From: Bacteroidota bacterium
GTDB lineage: Bacteria > Bacteroidota > Bacteroidia > Bacteroidales > F082
Length of the DNA stretch: 64,000 bases
Assembly (NCBI GenBank): GCA_018816765.1
Contig: JAHIUX010000090.1
Location: 1-64,000 of the forward strand
Direction of reading: 5' to 3'
In this document: positions 1 to 9,102 of the stretch, piece after piece
Layout of the letters: every line of letters starts with the position of its first letter
Position numbering within the stretch: position 1 is the first letter of the stretch
The notes under the pieces: generated by a model
Databases searched by the model: none
Told to the model about the DNA's origin: nothing
What the model saw: only the letters and a program-made list of their open reading frames with translations
Translations under genes and position numbers: made by a program

Positions 1-1
1 C

Positions 2-31
2 ATGATCGTGCTGCAGGGACGCGGCAAATAA
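2..31 (+). CDS. Possible C-terminal tail of a gene cut by the window edge
   Basis: The first bases contain a plus-strand frame that reads through from the window edge and ends at a TAA at 29-31, three bases before the end of the converging DUF4294 gene. Only about nine codons are visible, so neither the product nor the reality of the gene can be judged. The position fits the end of a convergent neighbour. Confidence 0.2.
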   Translation: MIVLQGRGK

Positions 32-33
32 AC

Positions 34-639
34 CTACAGTTGCCCGTTTTCAATCATTAACACAATCGATTCGATCAGTTCATCTTCACCCTTGGGATCA
101 TAATCTGTTTTCAGGTTATAGCCCCAAAGGCGGGCAAAGGTCTGATAGAAAAATGCTGTAAAGTTCCCCCTGAGTTCCTGCAACAGCGAATACGAGGTTT
201 CACCCGTTTCACGGTCGATGAGTTTGATCAGGATTTTACCCTGGGTGAAAGTCAGGTCGCGCAGGTCATCGCCAAACTGCTCATTGATTTCTTTCTCCGC
301 CTGCCTCATGATCTGCTTGCGTTCGCGGTCAGTTTTTGCGTTGGCAAGTACCTGCTCATATTCGCGCAGCTTGATGCCCGCCAGCTTGGCGTAAGGATAC
401 ACCTTCCTGATGTGGTAAATCAGCCGCTCAACCTTGCGTATATCGCGCCGCGAATCGAAGACACGCAGGTAGTACACTGACACTTCGGGAAGGTTCACCA
501 GCGGAATGGTATCGCCATGCTCGACCTTTGCAAAGACCACATAAAGGCTGTCGGGACGCATCGACTGTGCGGCCAGGGTCATTTTCAGGCCAATGATGCA
601 TATAAGAATGAGGAATATCTTTTTCACCGGATTGTTCAA
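34..639 (-). CDS. DUF4294 family secreted protein
   Basis: A 201-residue protein with an N-terminal hydrophobic signal segment (about residues 7-23, ending near LAAQS), so it is probably exported to the periplasm. The body matches my recollection of DUF4294, a Bacteroidota-specific family: a VEHGDTIP stretch, then the RRDIRKVERLIYHIRKVYPYA region, a charged helical middle and a C-terminal half rich in aromatics. No catalytic motif is recognisable and the function is unknown. It lies 119 nt downstream of clpX on the same strand; whether it shares that transcript is not clear. The family assignment is fairly secure, the role is not. Confidence 0.75.
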   Translation of the reverse strand: MNNPVKKIFLILICIIGLKMTLAAQSMRPDSLYVVFAKVEHGDTIPLVNLPEVSVYYLRVFDSRRDIRKVERLIYHIRKVYPYAKLAGIKLREYEQVLANAKTDRERKQIMRQAEKEINEQFGDDLRDLTFTQGKILIKLIDRETGETSYSLLQELRGNFTAFFYQTFARLWGYNLKTDYDPKGEDELIESIVLMIENGQL

Positions 640-758
640 TTAACGCCTGTTTAACCAACACCAAACAAAACTCTGCCAAAAGCAGCAACATGGCTGTGGT
701 TAAACAATATTGTCCATCCTATTTACAACAATTATGCCAGCAAAGGACTGGCCTGGTT

Positions 759-1985
759 TCAGGCAACCTTCAACTTGGCAATACCAGCCTTGCTGAATTT
801 CGACTCGGCCTTTTCAAGTGTGATGTGCAGGGTTTTAACGCCTTTTTTCGAAGGAAGCTCAAACATATCATCGGTGAGAATGGCTTCGAGGATTGCCCGC
901 AGCCCCCTTGCTCCCAGCTTAAATTCGACAGATTTATTTACTACAAAATCAAGCACTTCATCGTCAATCTCCAGCTTGATTCCGTCCATATCGAACAATT
1001 TGCTGAATTGTTTGATCAGGGCATTTTTGGGATCGGTGAGGATGCGTTTGAGGATTTCGTTTGTCAGCGGATGCAGGAACGACAGGATTGGCAATCGGCC
1101 TACAATTTCAGGAATCAGCCCGAACTTTTTTAAATCGGCAGGGGCGATATACTGCAGCAGGTTGTCTTTATCCACCTGCACTTTTTTATCCGATCCATAG
1201 CCAATCATGTTTGTGCGGGTACGGGTGGCAATGATGCGTTCGATGCCATCGAAGGCGCCACCGGCAATAAACAGGATGTTTCGTGTATCGACCTGAATCA
1301 TTTTCTGCTCAGGATGTTTGCGTCCGCCCTGTGGGGGCACGTTTACCATCGTTCCTTCGAGCAGCTTGAGCAGCGCCTGCTGCACCCCTTCGCCCGAAAC
1401 GTCGCGGGTGATGCTGGGATTGTCGCTTTTGCGCGCAATCTTGTCGATCTCGTCAATAAACACGATGCCTTTTTCGGCTGCTTTCACATCGTAATCAGCT
1501 GCCTGCAGCAAGCGCGACAAAATACTTTCGACATCTTCGCCCACATAGCCTGCTTCAGTGAGCACAGTGGCATCAGCAATGGCAAAGGGCACATGCAACA
1601 TGCGTGCGATAGTGCGGGCAAGCAGGGTTTTTCCGGTGCCTGTTTCGCCTACAAGGATGATATTCGATTTTTCGATTTCCACATCATCCTTGCCCGGAGG
1701 CTGATTGATGCGCTTGTAGTGGTTGTATACGGCAACGGCGAGCACACGCTTGGCTTCGTCCTGGCCGATCACATACTGGTCTAGAAACTCCTTGATCTGT
1801 ATGGGTTTCAACAGCTTGAAGTCGGGTGCGGTGTGATTGCTTTTTTGCAGCTGTTCCTCGTTCAGGATGAGCTGAGCCTGCTCGATACAGCTGTCGCAGA
1901 TATGTGCTTCGAGGCCGCTCACGAGCAGCCTTGTTTCAACCCTTGGTTTTCCGCAAAACGAACAATAATCTTGTTTTTTAGCCAT
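759..1985 (-). CDS. clpX: ATP-dependent Clp protease ATP-binding subunit ClpX
   Basis: AAA+ unfoldase that recognises, unfolds and threads substrates into ClpP in the cytoplasm. Visible features: an N-terminal zinc-binding domain with two Cys pairs (CSFC, CDSC) in residues 8-35, Walker A GETGTGKT near 115, the pore loop GYVGED, Walker B IVFIDEID, and the conserved PKNALIKQ segment in the C-terminal part. The 408-residue length is normal for the family. The ClpP-docking loop reads IGYG where E. coli has IGFG. It is the last gene of tig-clpP-clpX, 14 nt after clpP, so the unfoldase and its peptidase are co-produced. Confidence 0.97.
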   Translation of the reverse strand: MAKKQDYCSFCGKPRVETRLLVSGLEAHICDSCIEQAQLILNEEQLQKSNHTAPDFKLLKPIQIKEFLDQYVIGQDEAKRVLAVAVYNHYKRINQPPGKDDVEIEKSNIILVGETGTGKTLLARTIARMLHVPFAIADATVLTEAGYVGEDVESILSRLLQAADYDVKAAEKGIVFIDEIDKIARKSDNPSITRDVSGEGVQQALLKLLEGTMVNVPPQGGRKHPEQKMIQVDTRNILFIAGGAFDGIERIIATRTRTNMIGYGSDKKVQVDKDNLLQYIAPADLKKFGLIPEIVGRLPILSFLHPLTNEILKRILTDPKNALIKQFSKLFDMDGIKLEIDDEVLDFVVNKSVEFKLGARGLRAILEAILTDDMFELPSKKGVKTLHITLEKAESKFSKAGIAKLKVA

Positions 1986-1999
1986 CCTTAAAGCCTTGT

Positions 2000-2674
2000 T
2001 TAGGCATTGTTTTTAACCAGCACTTCGTCGATCATGCCATACTCTTTGGCTTCCTCAGCAGTCATCCAGTAATCGCGGTCCGAATCCTTCCAGATTTTCT
2101 TATACGGCTGTCCGCTGTGGTTGGCAATGATGTCGTAAAGTTCTTTTTTCAGTTTTTGAATTTCGCGGGCAGTGATTTCGATGTCGGAAGCCTGTCCTTC
2201 GGCGCCACCCATCGGCTGATGAATGAGTATGCGCGAATGCTTCAGGGCTGTGCGTTTGCCTTTGGCTCCGGCACACAGCAACACAGCACCCATTGAGGCT
2301 GCGATGCCGGTGCAGATGGTTGAAATGTCGGGAGCGATATACTGCATGGTATCGTAGATACCCAAACCGGCATAGACAGATCCGCCCGGGGTATTCAGGT
2401 AAATCTGGATATCGCGTTTCGAATCGACTGACTCGAGGAATAGCAGCTGTGCCTGGATGATGTTGGCCACATAGTCGTCGATGGGAACGCCAAGGAAGAT
2501 GATGCGGTCCATCATCAGACGTGAAAACACGTCCATGGTGGCGATATTCAGCTGACGCTCTTCGATGATCGTCGGCGAAATGTAGTTATTTACCTTTTTT
2601 GCGTACTGGTCGAGGCCAAGGCTGTTGATGCCCAGGTGCCTGCTTGCGTACTTTCTGAACTCGTTGTTTTCCAT
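2000..2674 (-). CDS. clpP: ATP-dependent Clp protease proteolytic subunit ClpP
   Basis: Serine peptidase that forms the tetradecameric chamber of ClpXP. Catalytic residues are visible: Ser in [10 protein letters not shown], His in ILIHQPMGG, and Asp in the [13 protein letters not shown] region. The [14 protein letters not shown] substrate-binding strand is present. The start was placed at the ATG at 2674 (protein begins MENNEF, 224 residues), one base after the trigger-factor stop; a longer frame up to 2719 would overlap tig and adds residues not typical of the family. The tight junctions on both sides indicate one operon with tig and clpX. Confidence 0.97.
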   Translation of the reverse strand: MENNEFRKYASRHLGINSLGLDQYAKKVNNYISPTIIEERQLNIATMDVFSRLMMDRIIFLGVPIDDYVANIIQAQLLFLESVDSKRDIQIYLNTPGGSVYAGLGIYDTMQYIAPDISTICTGIAASMGAVLLCAGAKGKRTALKHSRILIHQPMGGAEGQASDIEITAREIQKLKKELYDIIANHSGQPYKKIWKDSDRDYWMTAEEAKEYGMIDEVLVKNNA

Positions 2675-2675
2675 G

Positions 2676-4025
2676 TTAATCGGTTGCTTTATCGCTGATA
2701 AGTTTAACATATTCGTCATAGGTCATCACCTTCTCGGTTTTACTGATGTTAGCTTTCATAAAGGCAGCCAGTTTCTGTTCAGCAAGCTGATCGGCAATGC
2801 GGCGTTCTTCGTCTTTATTCTTCAGCACCATATCAACAATTCCTTCGAGGCGATTGTTCATTTCGTCACCGGCCTGATCGGAAGGGTTCAATCCGCCAAA
2901 GAAATAGGACTTCACAAAATTACGGATATCTGCTTCTTTTACAGCCAGGTTTTCGTTGGCTTCGACCAGTTTTCCTTCGATTAACTGCCAGCGGAAGGTG
3001 CGGGCATAACTGTCATACTGTGTTTCGAGCTGCTCCAGGCTGACCTTTCCTTCGCTGTTTTCAACGATCCAGTTTTTCATAAAGCTGTCGGGCAGTTCAA
3101 TATGGTGTGACTCGATGAGTGCTTCAACGGCCTTGTTGAGGAAATAACGGTCAGTTTCCTGCTCAAATTGTTTTTCGATGTCAGCAGCAACACGTTTTCT
3201 GAATGCAGTCACGTCGGCCAGCTCATCATCAGGGAAAACTGCTTTAAACAGCTCATCATTGATTTCTGCAGCTTCTTCGAGGTGAATTTCTTCCAATGTA
3301 AACAGCATGGTTTTTTCGGCTAAGGCTTTGTTGTCATCGCTGAGTTTAAGCAGTTCAATGGCTTTTTCAGCACTTCCGAAAGCCTTGGCGGCTTCAAAGC
3401 TTAATGTGTTGCCGGCAGCTTTGCCAATCAGTTCGGCTTTGACAGAGGCATCGGCAACATCAGAAACAGCGAATTCAATAGCAAGTCCATCGGTGATAGC
3501 TTCATCCGTCAGCTTGCCCGAAACATTGCACTGTTCAGTTACATTTTCAGGGTGAGTGTGCTTGCCATGGCGCTTTTGCAGGTCAGCAATGGCTTTGTCG
3601 ATCATATCATCGCCAGCCTGGATTTTCGGATAATCGATTGTGCCGGTTTTGGCGAGGTCGAGCTCGAAGGCAGGGGCATATCCAATGTCGAAGAAAAAGT
3701 TGAAATCGCCGGGCTGGTCAAAATCGATGGTGCCTGTTTTTTCCATATTGGCAACCGGGTGACCCAAAATGGCGATTTTGTTATCGATGATGTAATTGTT
3801 CAAGGCATCCGAAACCAATTTGTTCACCTTGTCGGCAAGCAGGGCTTTTCCATACATTTTTTTCACCATTCCAAAGGGAACCTTACCTGGTCTGAAGCCG
3901 GGCATGCTGGCTTTGCGTTGATAATCTTTCAATTCTTTTGTAACGGTTTCTTCATAATCAACTTGTTGAAGGGTCAGCTGCAGCGTTGCTGTCAGTTCAG
4001 AAGTCTGGTCTTTTGTAATGTTCAT
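2676..4025 (-). CDS. tig: Trigger factor (ribosome-associated chaperone)
   Basis: A 449-residue chaperone that docks at the ribosomal exit tunnel and shields nascent chains. The N-terminal ribosome-binding signature GFRPGKVP is present at about residues 43-50. The middle PPIase-like region is divergent, as is common in Bacteroidota, and the C-terminal half is a charged helical chaperone domain (for example LNKAVEALIESHHIELPDS). It is the first protein gene of tig-clpP-clpX, with the tRNA-Leu gene 80 nt upstream on the same strand. The match is by signature and context; the overall sequence is diverged from E. coli. Confidence 0.93.
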   Translation of the reverse strand: MNITKDQTSELTATLQLTLQQVDYEETVTKELKDYQRKASMPGFRPGKVPFGMVKKMYGKALLADKVNKLVSDALNNYIIDNKIAILGHPVANMEKTGTIDFDQPGDFNFFFDIGYAPAFELDLAKTGTIDYPKIQAGDDMIDKAIADLQKRHGKHTHPENVTEQCNVSGKLTDEAITDGLAIEFAVSDVADASVKAELIGKAAGNTLSFEAAKAFGSAEKAIELLKLSDDNKALAEKTMLFTLEEIHLEEAAEINDELFKAVFPDDELADVTAFRKRVAADIEKQFEQETDRYFLNKAVEALIESHHIELPDSFMKNWIVENSEGKVSLEQLETQYDSYARTFRWQLIEGKLVEANENLAVKEADIRNFVKSYFFGGLNPSDQAGDEMNNRLEGIVDMVLKNKDEERRIADQLAEQKLAAFMKANISKTEKVMTYDEYVKLISDKATD

Positions 4026-4105
4026 GGTTAAATCAGGATTAATCCTTGTGAGTTTAAATTAATGGAGCCGGAATGAAACTGATTCCTCCCGGCTGCTTTT
4101 TGTTG

Positions 4106-4187
4106 TGCGGATGAAGGGACTCGAACCCCCACGCCTCTCGGCACCAGATCCTAAGTCTGGCGCGGCTACCAATTACGCCACATCCGC
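4106..4187 (-). tRNA. tRNA-Leu (anticodon UAG)
   Basis: Read on the minus strand, the 82-nt sequence has a perfect 7-bp acceptor stem (GCGGATG / CATCCGC), a D arm containing AATTGGTAG, an anticodon stem CCAGA/TCTGG enclosing loop CTTAGGA (anticodon TAG), a long class II variable arm (about 4132-4144) and a T loop TTCGAGT. The discriminator base is A, as leucyl-tRNA synthetase expects. The 3' CCA is not encoded (the next bases are CAA), so it must be added by tRNA nucleotidyltransferase. It lies just upstream of tig. Confidence 0.97.
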
Positions 4188-4214
4188 AATGATGCCTCTT
4201 TTAATTTGAGGGTG

Positions 4215-4222
4215 CAAATATA
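4215..4222 (-). promoter_or_regulatory. Candidate -7 box for tRNA-Leu / tig operon
   Basis: On the minus strand these bases read TATATTTG, matching the Bacteroidota -7 consensus TAnnTTTG, 27 nt before the tRNA. No convincing -33 TTG lies at the usual 19-21 nt spacing, so this is only a candidate. Confidence 0.4.
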
Positions 4223-4391
4223 CAATTTATTTCACTAAGCCGAACAGCCAACATACCGCAAATCAACAAAAATGACGACGAACCTAAGATGATATCCTTT
4301 ATTGCATTGCTTTAGCAGAAAACAACTTTTGTTAACAGCCTTTTTGTTGATAGCTGACAAATAAAAAGCTAGGCAAATGCAATATAAATCC

Positions 4392-4399
4392 TAAATTTG
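4392..4399 (+). promoter_or_regulatory. Candidate -7 box for DUF5723 gene
   Basis: TAAATTTG fits TAnnTTTG and lies 16 nt before the proposed TTG start of the downstream gene. No -33 element is visible. If used, it implies a very short leader. Confidence 0.4.
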
Positions 4400-4415
4400 C
4401 GGTCATAGATTCAAA

Positions 4416-5966
4416 TTGCGCTACTTGTATTACATTACGTTAAGAGATACTTTTTACTGCCGGATAAAAATACTCGTTTTTACCCTTACTTTATTTATCG
4501 GTATAAGGTCAGCGGTGTCGCAGGAAATGCCGGGACTCACCAACAGTAATTTTGCAGGCTCAAACGCAGTGCTGATCAACCCGGCCAATATGGTCCTGTC
4601 GAAGATTTACTTCGATGTGCACCTGTTCACTGCCGGAGCTTTTGTGCAAAACAACCTGGTGTATATTCCGGCCAATGATTACAAAATCATGGACTTCCTG
4701 AATTCATCCAAGGATTTGCCAACATACCCGCCCAACAACAACAACTTCACCTACTACAAAAACGCGCTCGACAAATACGCCTTTAACAGCGAACGCATTA
4801 TCGGTCCATCGGCCATGATGTTATATGGCGACCATGCCTTTTCGTTTCAGACATCTGTCAGAACAGCCTTGTCGGCAACAAATATTCCTTACGAAATTGG
4901 TGTGTTCAGCATCGAGGGGCTGCGCTATCCGCCCTTTTACAACGTCAACTTCTGGAGCAAAAACGAACGCGTTGGTGCCATGGCCTGGGGCGAAGTCAGT
5001 TTCAGCTATGCCTATGCCTTTAAGAAAGAATTCCGCGACCATTGGTCAGCAGGCATCAGCGTGAAACGGCTCATGGGCTACAGTGCCGGATTTATGCGCG
5101 TGAAAGAGCTTAACTATGTGGTGCTGAACGATAGCACCCTCAACATCAGGAACCTGACTGCAGATGCCGGGTTTTCGCTGCCTGTCGATTTCGATAACAA
5201 CGATTTTCCCATACACGACCCTTTTTTCAAAGGAGGTGGTTTCGGTTTCGACCTTGGAGTAACGTTCACCCGCATGAAACAAGGCTTTCAGCGAAATAAC
5301 CCACGGTATATCTGCGAACAGCCATACAGTGATTACAAATACCGTGTTGGTGTCTCGCTGCTCGACATAGGAGCCATCAATTTCAAACACAATGCGCAGT
5401 TGCATCAGTTTGTCGATGGCAATGCCTTTTGGCAAAACTTCGATACCACCAATTACAGCAACATCAACCAGCTGGCGCGCCAGTTCAGCGAGGTGCTTTT
5501 GGGCGATCCTGATGCCTCGCTGAAGGGTTCAAAATTCCGGATGGGGCTGCCTTCGGCAATCAGCCTGCAGTTTGACTATCATTACAGGCAGAATATCTAC
5601 ATCAATGCTACCATCATCCAGCCATTGGTTATTTGGAAATATGGTGTGGTAAGGCCTGCACAACTTGCGGTAACACCCCGTTTTGAAACCGACTGGTTCG
5701 AATTCAGCCTTCCTTTCAGCCTGTATCAGTACCGTCTGCCGCGCCTCGGAGCAGCCGTGAGGCTGGGTGTTGTTAGCCTTGGCACTGATCGGCTGGGAAC
5801 ATTGCTTGGCATGACCGACCTCACCGGAGTGGATATTTATGCTTCGGTGAAGTTCAATCTGCGCAAAGGCAGGTGCCTGCGCTCGAAAGGTACGAGTTAT
5901 TGCGAAAACGAGGAATACGGCTTTACCAACAAGCTCCTCAGGGCCTTTAAGAATCGCGTCCGCTAG
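4416..5966 (+). CDS. DUF5723 family outer-membrane-type protein
   Basis: A protein of about 516 residues. After a short N-terminal stretch there is a hydrophobic export signal (IKILVFTLTLFIGI) with likely cleavage near AVSQE. The mature part opens with GLTNSNFAGSNAVLINPANM, the hallmark of DUF5723 and of FadL/PorV-like Bacteroidota barrels, followed by alternating amphipathic strands through to the C-terminus. It probably sits in the outer membrane; its substrate or partner is unknown. The start is uncertain: the chosen codon is TTG, because the first in-frame ATG would remove the signal peptide. The downstream gene dapD converges with a 30-nt gap and no clear terminator between. Confidence 0.75.
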   Translation: MRYLYYITLRDTFYCRIKILVFTLTLFIGIRSAVSQEMPGLTNSNFAGSNAVLINPANMVLSKIYFDVHLFTAGAFVQNNLVYIPANDYKIMDFLNSSKDLPTYPPNNNNFTYYKNALDKYAFNSERIIGPSAMMLYGDHAFSFQTSVRTALSATNIPYEIGVFSIEGLRYPPFYNVNFWSKNERVGAMAWGEVSFSYAYAFKKEFRDHWSAGISVKRLMGYSAGFMRVKELNYVVLNDSTLNIRNLTADAGFSLPVDFDNNDFPIHDPFFKGGGFGFDLGVTFTRMKQGFQRNNPRYICEQPYSDYKYRVGVSLLDIGAINFKHNAQLHQFVDGNAFWQNFDTTNYSNINQLARQFSEVLLGDPDASLKGSKFRMGLPSAISLQFDYHYRQNIYINATIIQPLVIWKYGVVRPAQLAVTPRFETDWFEFSLPFSLYQYRLPRLGAAVRLGVVSLGTDRLGTLLGMTDLTGVDIYASVKFNLRKGRCLRSKGTSYCENEEYGFTNKLLRAFKNRVR

Positions 5967-5996
5967 CAGGGAAAGTTCTGGACAATCATCCGCTTA

Positions 5997-6812
5997 TCAG
6001 GTTTGAACACCATATTCGCGCAAGGCTTCGTTGAGCGAAGTTTTGGTATCGGTCGACTGTTTGCGTTTTCCGATGATGAGGGCGCAGGCTACCTGGAACT
6101 CGCCTGCCGGAAACTGCTTGGGAAATGAACCCGGGATAACCACTGAACGCTCAGGCACAAAACCCCGGTATTCAATGGCCTCCGGACCGCTCACATCAAT
6201 AATCCGGGTGGATTGTGTCAACACCACATTGGCTCCCAACACGGCCTCGCGGGCAACGCGCACGCCTTCGACAACAATGCTTCTTGAGCCAATAAAACAG
6301 TCGTCCTCAATGATTACTGGTGCTGCCTGAACAGGCTCGAGCACCCCACCGATGCCGACACCTCCGCTCAGGTGCACATTTTCGCCAATTTGCGCACAGG
6401 AGCCTACCGTTGCCCAGGTGTCGACCATGGTGCCTTTACCCACCCATGCTCCAATATTGACATAGGATGGCATAAGGATTACGCCGGAAGACATGAAAGC
6501 GCCATATCGCGCAACTGCATGCGGAACGACCCTCACACCTAGCTCCTTATAGTTGTGCTTCAGCGGAATCTTGTCATGAAACTCCATGATTCCTGCCTCC
6601 AGGGTTTCCATCTGCCGCAAAGGGAAGTAGAGGATAACGGCCTTTTTTACCCATTCGTTCACTTTCCATTCGCCCTCGTGCGGCGATGCCACACGCAGTT
6701 GACCCTTGTCGAGCAGATCAACAACAGATTCGATGGCGATTTGGTAATGGATTGATTTTAAGAGTTCCCTGTTGTTCCAAACTGCTTCTATCGATTCCTT
6801 TAGCTTTTCCAT
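5997..6812 (-). CDS. dapD: 2,3,4,5-tetrahydropyridine-2,6-dicarboxylate N-succinyltransferase
   Basis: Transfers succinyl from succinyl-CoA to tetrahydrodipicolinate in the lysine/meso-diaminopimelate pathway, in the cytoplasm. The C-terminal half shows the hexapeptide-repeat left-handed beta-helix (MPSYVNIGAWVGKGTMVD, VGSCAQIGENVHLSGGVGIG, DDCFIGSRSIVVEGV). Starting at the ATG at 6812 (MEKLKE) gives 271 residues, the normal family size; a 9-residue longer frame exists upstream. It is monocistronic here, divergent from ruvX. Its presence indicates the succinylase branch of diaminopimelate synthesis. Confidence 0.95.
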   Translation of the reverse strand: MEKLKESIEAVWNNRELLKSIHYQIAIESVVDLLDKGQLRVASPHEGEWKVNEWVKKAVILYFPLRQMETLEAGIMEFHDKIPLKHNYKELGVRVVPHAVARYGAFMSSGVILMPSYVNIGAWVGKGTMVDTWATVGSCAQIGENVHLSGGVGIGGVLEPVQAAPVIIEDDCFIGSRSIVVEGVRVAREAVLGANVVLTQSTRIIDVSGPEAIEYRGFVPERSVVIPGSFPKQFPAGEFQVACALIIGKRKQSTDTKTSLNEALREYGVQT

Positions 6813-6891
6813 ATGCGCAAATTTCGGGCTAAGGTACAAAAGGCAGCTAAGTTGTGATTGGCGAAATCAGGCCGTATTGGAATTTTCTTCC

Positions 6892-6899
6892 TAATTTTG
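6892..6899 (+). promoter_or_regulatory. Candidate -7 box for ruvX-def operon
   Basis: TAATTTTG matches TAnnTTTG and lies 28 nt before the ruvX start codon. No TTG at the usual -33 spacing is visible. Confidence 0.42.
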
Positions 6900-6927
6900 C
6901 CTTCGTTAAACACACACACAACAACTT

Positions 6928-7344
6928 ATGGGTCGGATCATGGCCATCGATTACGGACAAAAGCGTAGCGGTATCGCGGTAACCGACCCCATGCAGCTGA
7001 TTGCCACAGGGCTTGAGACAGTTCCCAGCCATCAGTTACTGGCTTTCCTGTCTGCCTATTTTAATACGGAGCAGGTTGACCGTGTGGTTGTTGGCGAACC
7101 AAAGGATATGCAAAACAATGCTTCTGACGCTTCCCGATTCACAGAACCTTTTGTATTGAAACTGAAGGCCGCTTTTCCGGCAATGCGTATCGAAAGATAC
7201 GATGAACGCTTTACCTCTAAAATGGCCTTTCAAAGCATGATCGACGCCGGTTTAAGCCGCAAACGCAGGCAGGACAAGGCCCTGGTAGATACCATCAGCG
7301 CTACGCTCATCCTGCAATCCTATCTCGAGTTTATCAACCGTTAA
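6928..7344 (+). CDS. ruvX: Putative pre-16S rRNA nuclease / Holliday junction resolvase-like YqgF
   Basis: A 138-residue RNase H-fold nuclease of the YqgF/RuvX family, involved in 16S rRNA 5'-end maturation and sometimes called a Holliday junction resolvase. Key motifs are MAIDYGQKRSGIAVTD (first catalytic Asp), VVGEPKDM, the DERFTSKMA motif and the C-terminal DKALVDTISATLIL with the last acidic residue. Length is typical. It starts a plus-strand run with def (12 nt downstream) and a TPR lipoprotein, so it is probably co-transcribed with them. Confidence 0.93.
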   Translation: MGRIMAIDYGQKRSGIAVTDPMQLIATGLETVPSHQLLAFLSAYFNTEQVDRVVVGEPKDMQNNASDASRFTEPFVLKLKAAFPAMRIERYDERFTSKMAFQSMIDAGLSRKRRQDKALVDTISATLILQSYLEFINR

Positions 7345-7356
7345 CTAAACTTACCC

Positions 7357-7929
7357 ATGATACTGCCCATTGTCGCCTACGGACACCCTACACTAAAAAA
7401 AGTTGCTGCAGATATTACGCCTGATTATCCCAACCTTGACAAGCTTATCGCTGATATGTGGGAAACGATGTATCAGGCAAGTGGTGTTGGCCTGGCGGCA
7501 CCACAGGTGAATAAATCGATCAGGTTGTTTATCATCGATGCCACAGTTTATGCAGAAGATCATCCTGAAACAGCCAATTTCAAAAAGGTGTTCATCAATG
7601 CCCATATTACCGAAGAAACCGGCGAAGAAGTAGTGATGAGCGAAGGATGCCTGAGCCTGCCAGGGATGAATGAAGATGTGTCGCGCAAGCCAACGCTTGT
7701 GATGAATTACCTCGATGAGAATTTCGTAGCCCACACGGAGTCATACCAAGGCTTTGTGGCAAGGATCATTCAGCATGAATATGATCATATTGATGGGATT
7801 TTATACGTCGACAGGCTGAATAACCTCAGGCGGATGCTGTTAAAAGGGAAACTGAGAGATATTTCGACTGGAAAGGTAGAAGTGGATTACAGGATGATTT
7901 TTCCAAACCTAAAAAAACGAAGCCGTTAA
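7357..7929 (+). CDS. def: Peptide deformylase
   Basis: Fe/Zn metalloprotease that removes the N-formyl group from nascent proteins. The three family motifs are present: GVGLAAPQ (motif I), EGCLSLP with the metal-binding Cys (motif II), and QHEYDHIDG with the HExxH-type ligands (motif III). The 190-residue length is usual for Bacteroidota, with an insertion between motifs I and II. It lies 12 nt after ruvX and 17 nt before a TPR lipoprotein gene. Confidence 0.97.
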   Translation: MILPIVAYGHPTLKKVAADITPDYPNLDKLIADMWETMYQASGVGLAAPQVNKSIRLFIIDATVYAEDHPETANFKKVFINAHITEETGEEVVMSEGCLSLPGMNEDVSRKPTLVMNYLDENFVAHTESYQGFVARIIQHEYDHIDGILYVDRLNNLRRMLLKGKLRDISTGKVEVDYRMIFPNLKKRSR

Positions 7930-7946
7930 CATTAATCAAAACCAAA

Positions 7947-8471
7947 ATGAAACACATTGTTGTATTCTTAGCCCTGTTCAGCATCCTCATCATTGGTGGG
8001 TGCAGCCAAAAGAAGGAACAACCCAAAGGCCTTGCACAGCGCATCGAGCTGTTGCAGGATAGCTTGTATAACGCTGACGGGGTGTTATCGGCCGATAAGG
8101 CCAACGAACTCATCGGATGCTATGAAGCACTTGTCGACTCGATGCCTACTGACACCATGGCGCCACAATACCTGTTCATTGCAGCCGATTTATCCATCAA
8201 CCTTTCCAATGTTGATCGTACGGTGAGGCTGCTCGATAAAATCATCACCACCTATCCCCAATCGGACAAAACCGGACTCAGCCTTTTTCTAAAGGCGTTT
8301 GTTTATGAAGAGCAGTTGAACGATACTGCCACGGCAAAGAAGTATTACGAGCAGTTTATTACAGAATACCCGGAACATGATTTCATTGACGATGCACACA
8401 TCGCACTGCAAAATATGGGTAAATCGCCTGAAGAGCTGATCAGGTCGTTTGAAGAAATGAACGAAGAATAA
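7947..8471 (+). CDS. Tetratricopeptide-repeat lipoprotein
   Basis: A 174-residue protein with a lipoprotein signal (MKHIVVFLALFSILIIGGCS, lipobox IGGC), so it should be lipid-anchored in the envelope. The rest is helical with TPR-like pairs: AADLSINLSNVDRTVRLLDKI and FLKAFVYEEQLNDTATAKKYY, each followed by a YP turn. This resembles BamD/YbgF-like scaffold TPRs, but the protein is too short for BamD. It is the last gene of ruvX-def, followed by a bidirectional terminator. A scaffold role in the envelope is an inference. Confidence 0.75.
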   Translation: MKHIVVFLALFSILIIGGCSQKKEQPKGLAQRIELLQDSLYNADGVLSADKANELIGCYEALVDSMPTDTMAPQYLFIAADLSINLSNVDRTVRLLDKIITTYPQSDKTGLSLFLKAFVYEEQLNDTATAKKYYEQFITEYPEHDFIDDAHIALQNMGKSPEELIRSFEEMNEE

Positions 8472-8499
8472 TCGTCCAAACCAGGTGTCATTGCATATA

Positions 8500-8538
8500 A
8501 AAAAACCCGCCTCGTAAACAACGGGACGGGTTTTCTTT
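8500..8538. terminator. Bidirectional intrinsic terminator
   Basis: AAAACCCGCCTCGT pairs with ACGGGACGGGTTTT (one mismatch, one G-U) around a short A-rich loop, flanked by an A-run on the left and TTTTCTTTTG on the right. It can end both the plus-strand ruvX operon and the minus-strand beta-barrel gene. Confidence 0.8.
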
Positions 8539-8561
8539 TGTTAAGCGTATTTGCTGGCAAA

Positions 8562-9062
8562 TTAAAGTTTGTAGGTTACTCCGATCAGGGTGCCGGAAAC
8601 AACGTTTCCACCGCCGAACTGAAGGTTGATTGCCCAACGGTCGTTCCAATAGTAACGTCCGCCTATCTGCGCTTCAAGACCAAAGTCAGAACCAACACTA
8701 CCACCATAACCTGATGGGGCACTGACGATTACATAACCAAGACTTAAACCTGCATAAACATCCCAGGGTTGTGGAATATTGAGTATACGGTTGAAGTGAT
8801 AATTACCGTTTCCTATGATTCCGATGGCGGTAAAATTGTAGTCATTACCAGCCCATTCAGAACCATATGACCTGAGAGAGGCGTTAAATCCGACACTAAT
8901 ATCGGGGTGCACGCCAAAATCCATCCCAACATAGATAGGAATACCTGAAGAAGAAAATCCGGCTCCAAAGTTAATCTGTTTTTCGCCAACACCAACCGGG
9001 CTCTGGGCGAACAGGCCTGCACAGGCAAGCATCAGGACAATCAGGATTGAGGGTTTTTTCAT
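8562..9062 (-). CDS. Small outer-membrane beta-barrel protein
   Basis: A 166-residue protein with a clear Sec signal (MKKPSILIVLMLACAGLFAQ). The mature chain is a Gly/aromatic-rich pattern of alternating strands (INFGAGFSS, YVGMDFGVHPDISVGF, YNFTAIGIIGNGNYHF, DVYAGLSLGYVI, GLEAQIGGRYYWND) ending in ...GVTYKL, which suggests an OmpW/OmpA-like eight-stranded barrel. The substrate is unknown. It is a single gene with its own terminator downstream, 40 nt after the end of rny. Confidence 0.7.
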   Translation of the reverse strand: MKKPSILIVLMLACAGLFAQSPVGVGEKQINFGAGFSSSGIPIYVGMDFGVHPDISVGFNASLRSYGSEWAGNDYNFTAIGIIGNGNYHFNRILNIPQPWDVYAGLSLGYVIVSAPSGYGGSVGSDFGLEAQIGGRYYWNDRWAINLQFGGGNVVSGTLIGVTYKL

Positions 9063-9102
9063 AAATAAAATGATTAATTTGTTATAAAACGGTTAAAAAC
9101 AT

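Noticed and set aside
4416-4532. Starting the DUF5723 gene at its first in-frame ATG
   Set aside because: This would delete the hydrophobic signal segment that an outer-membrane protein needs; a TTG start was kept.
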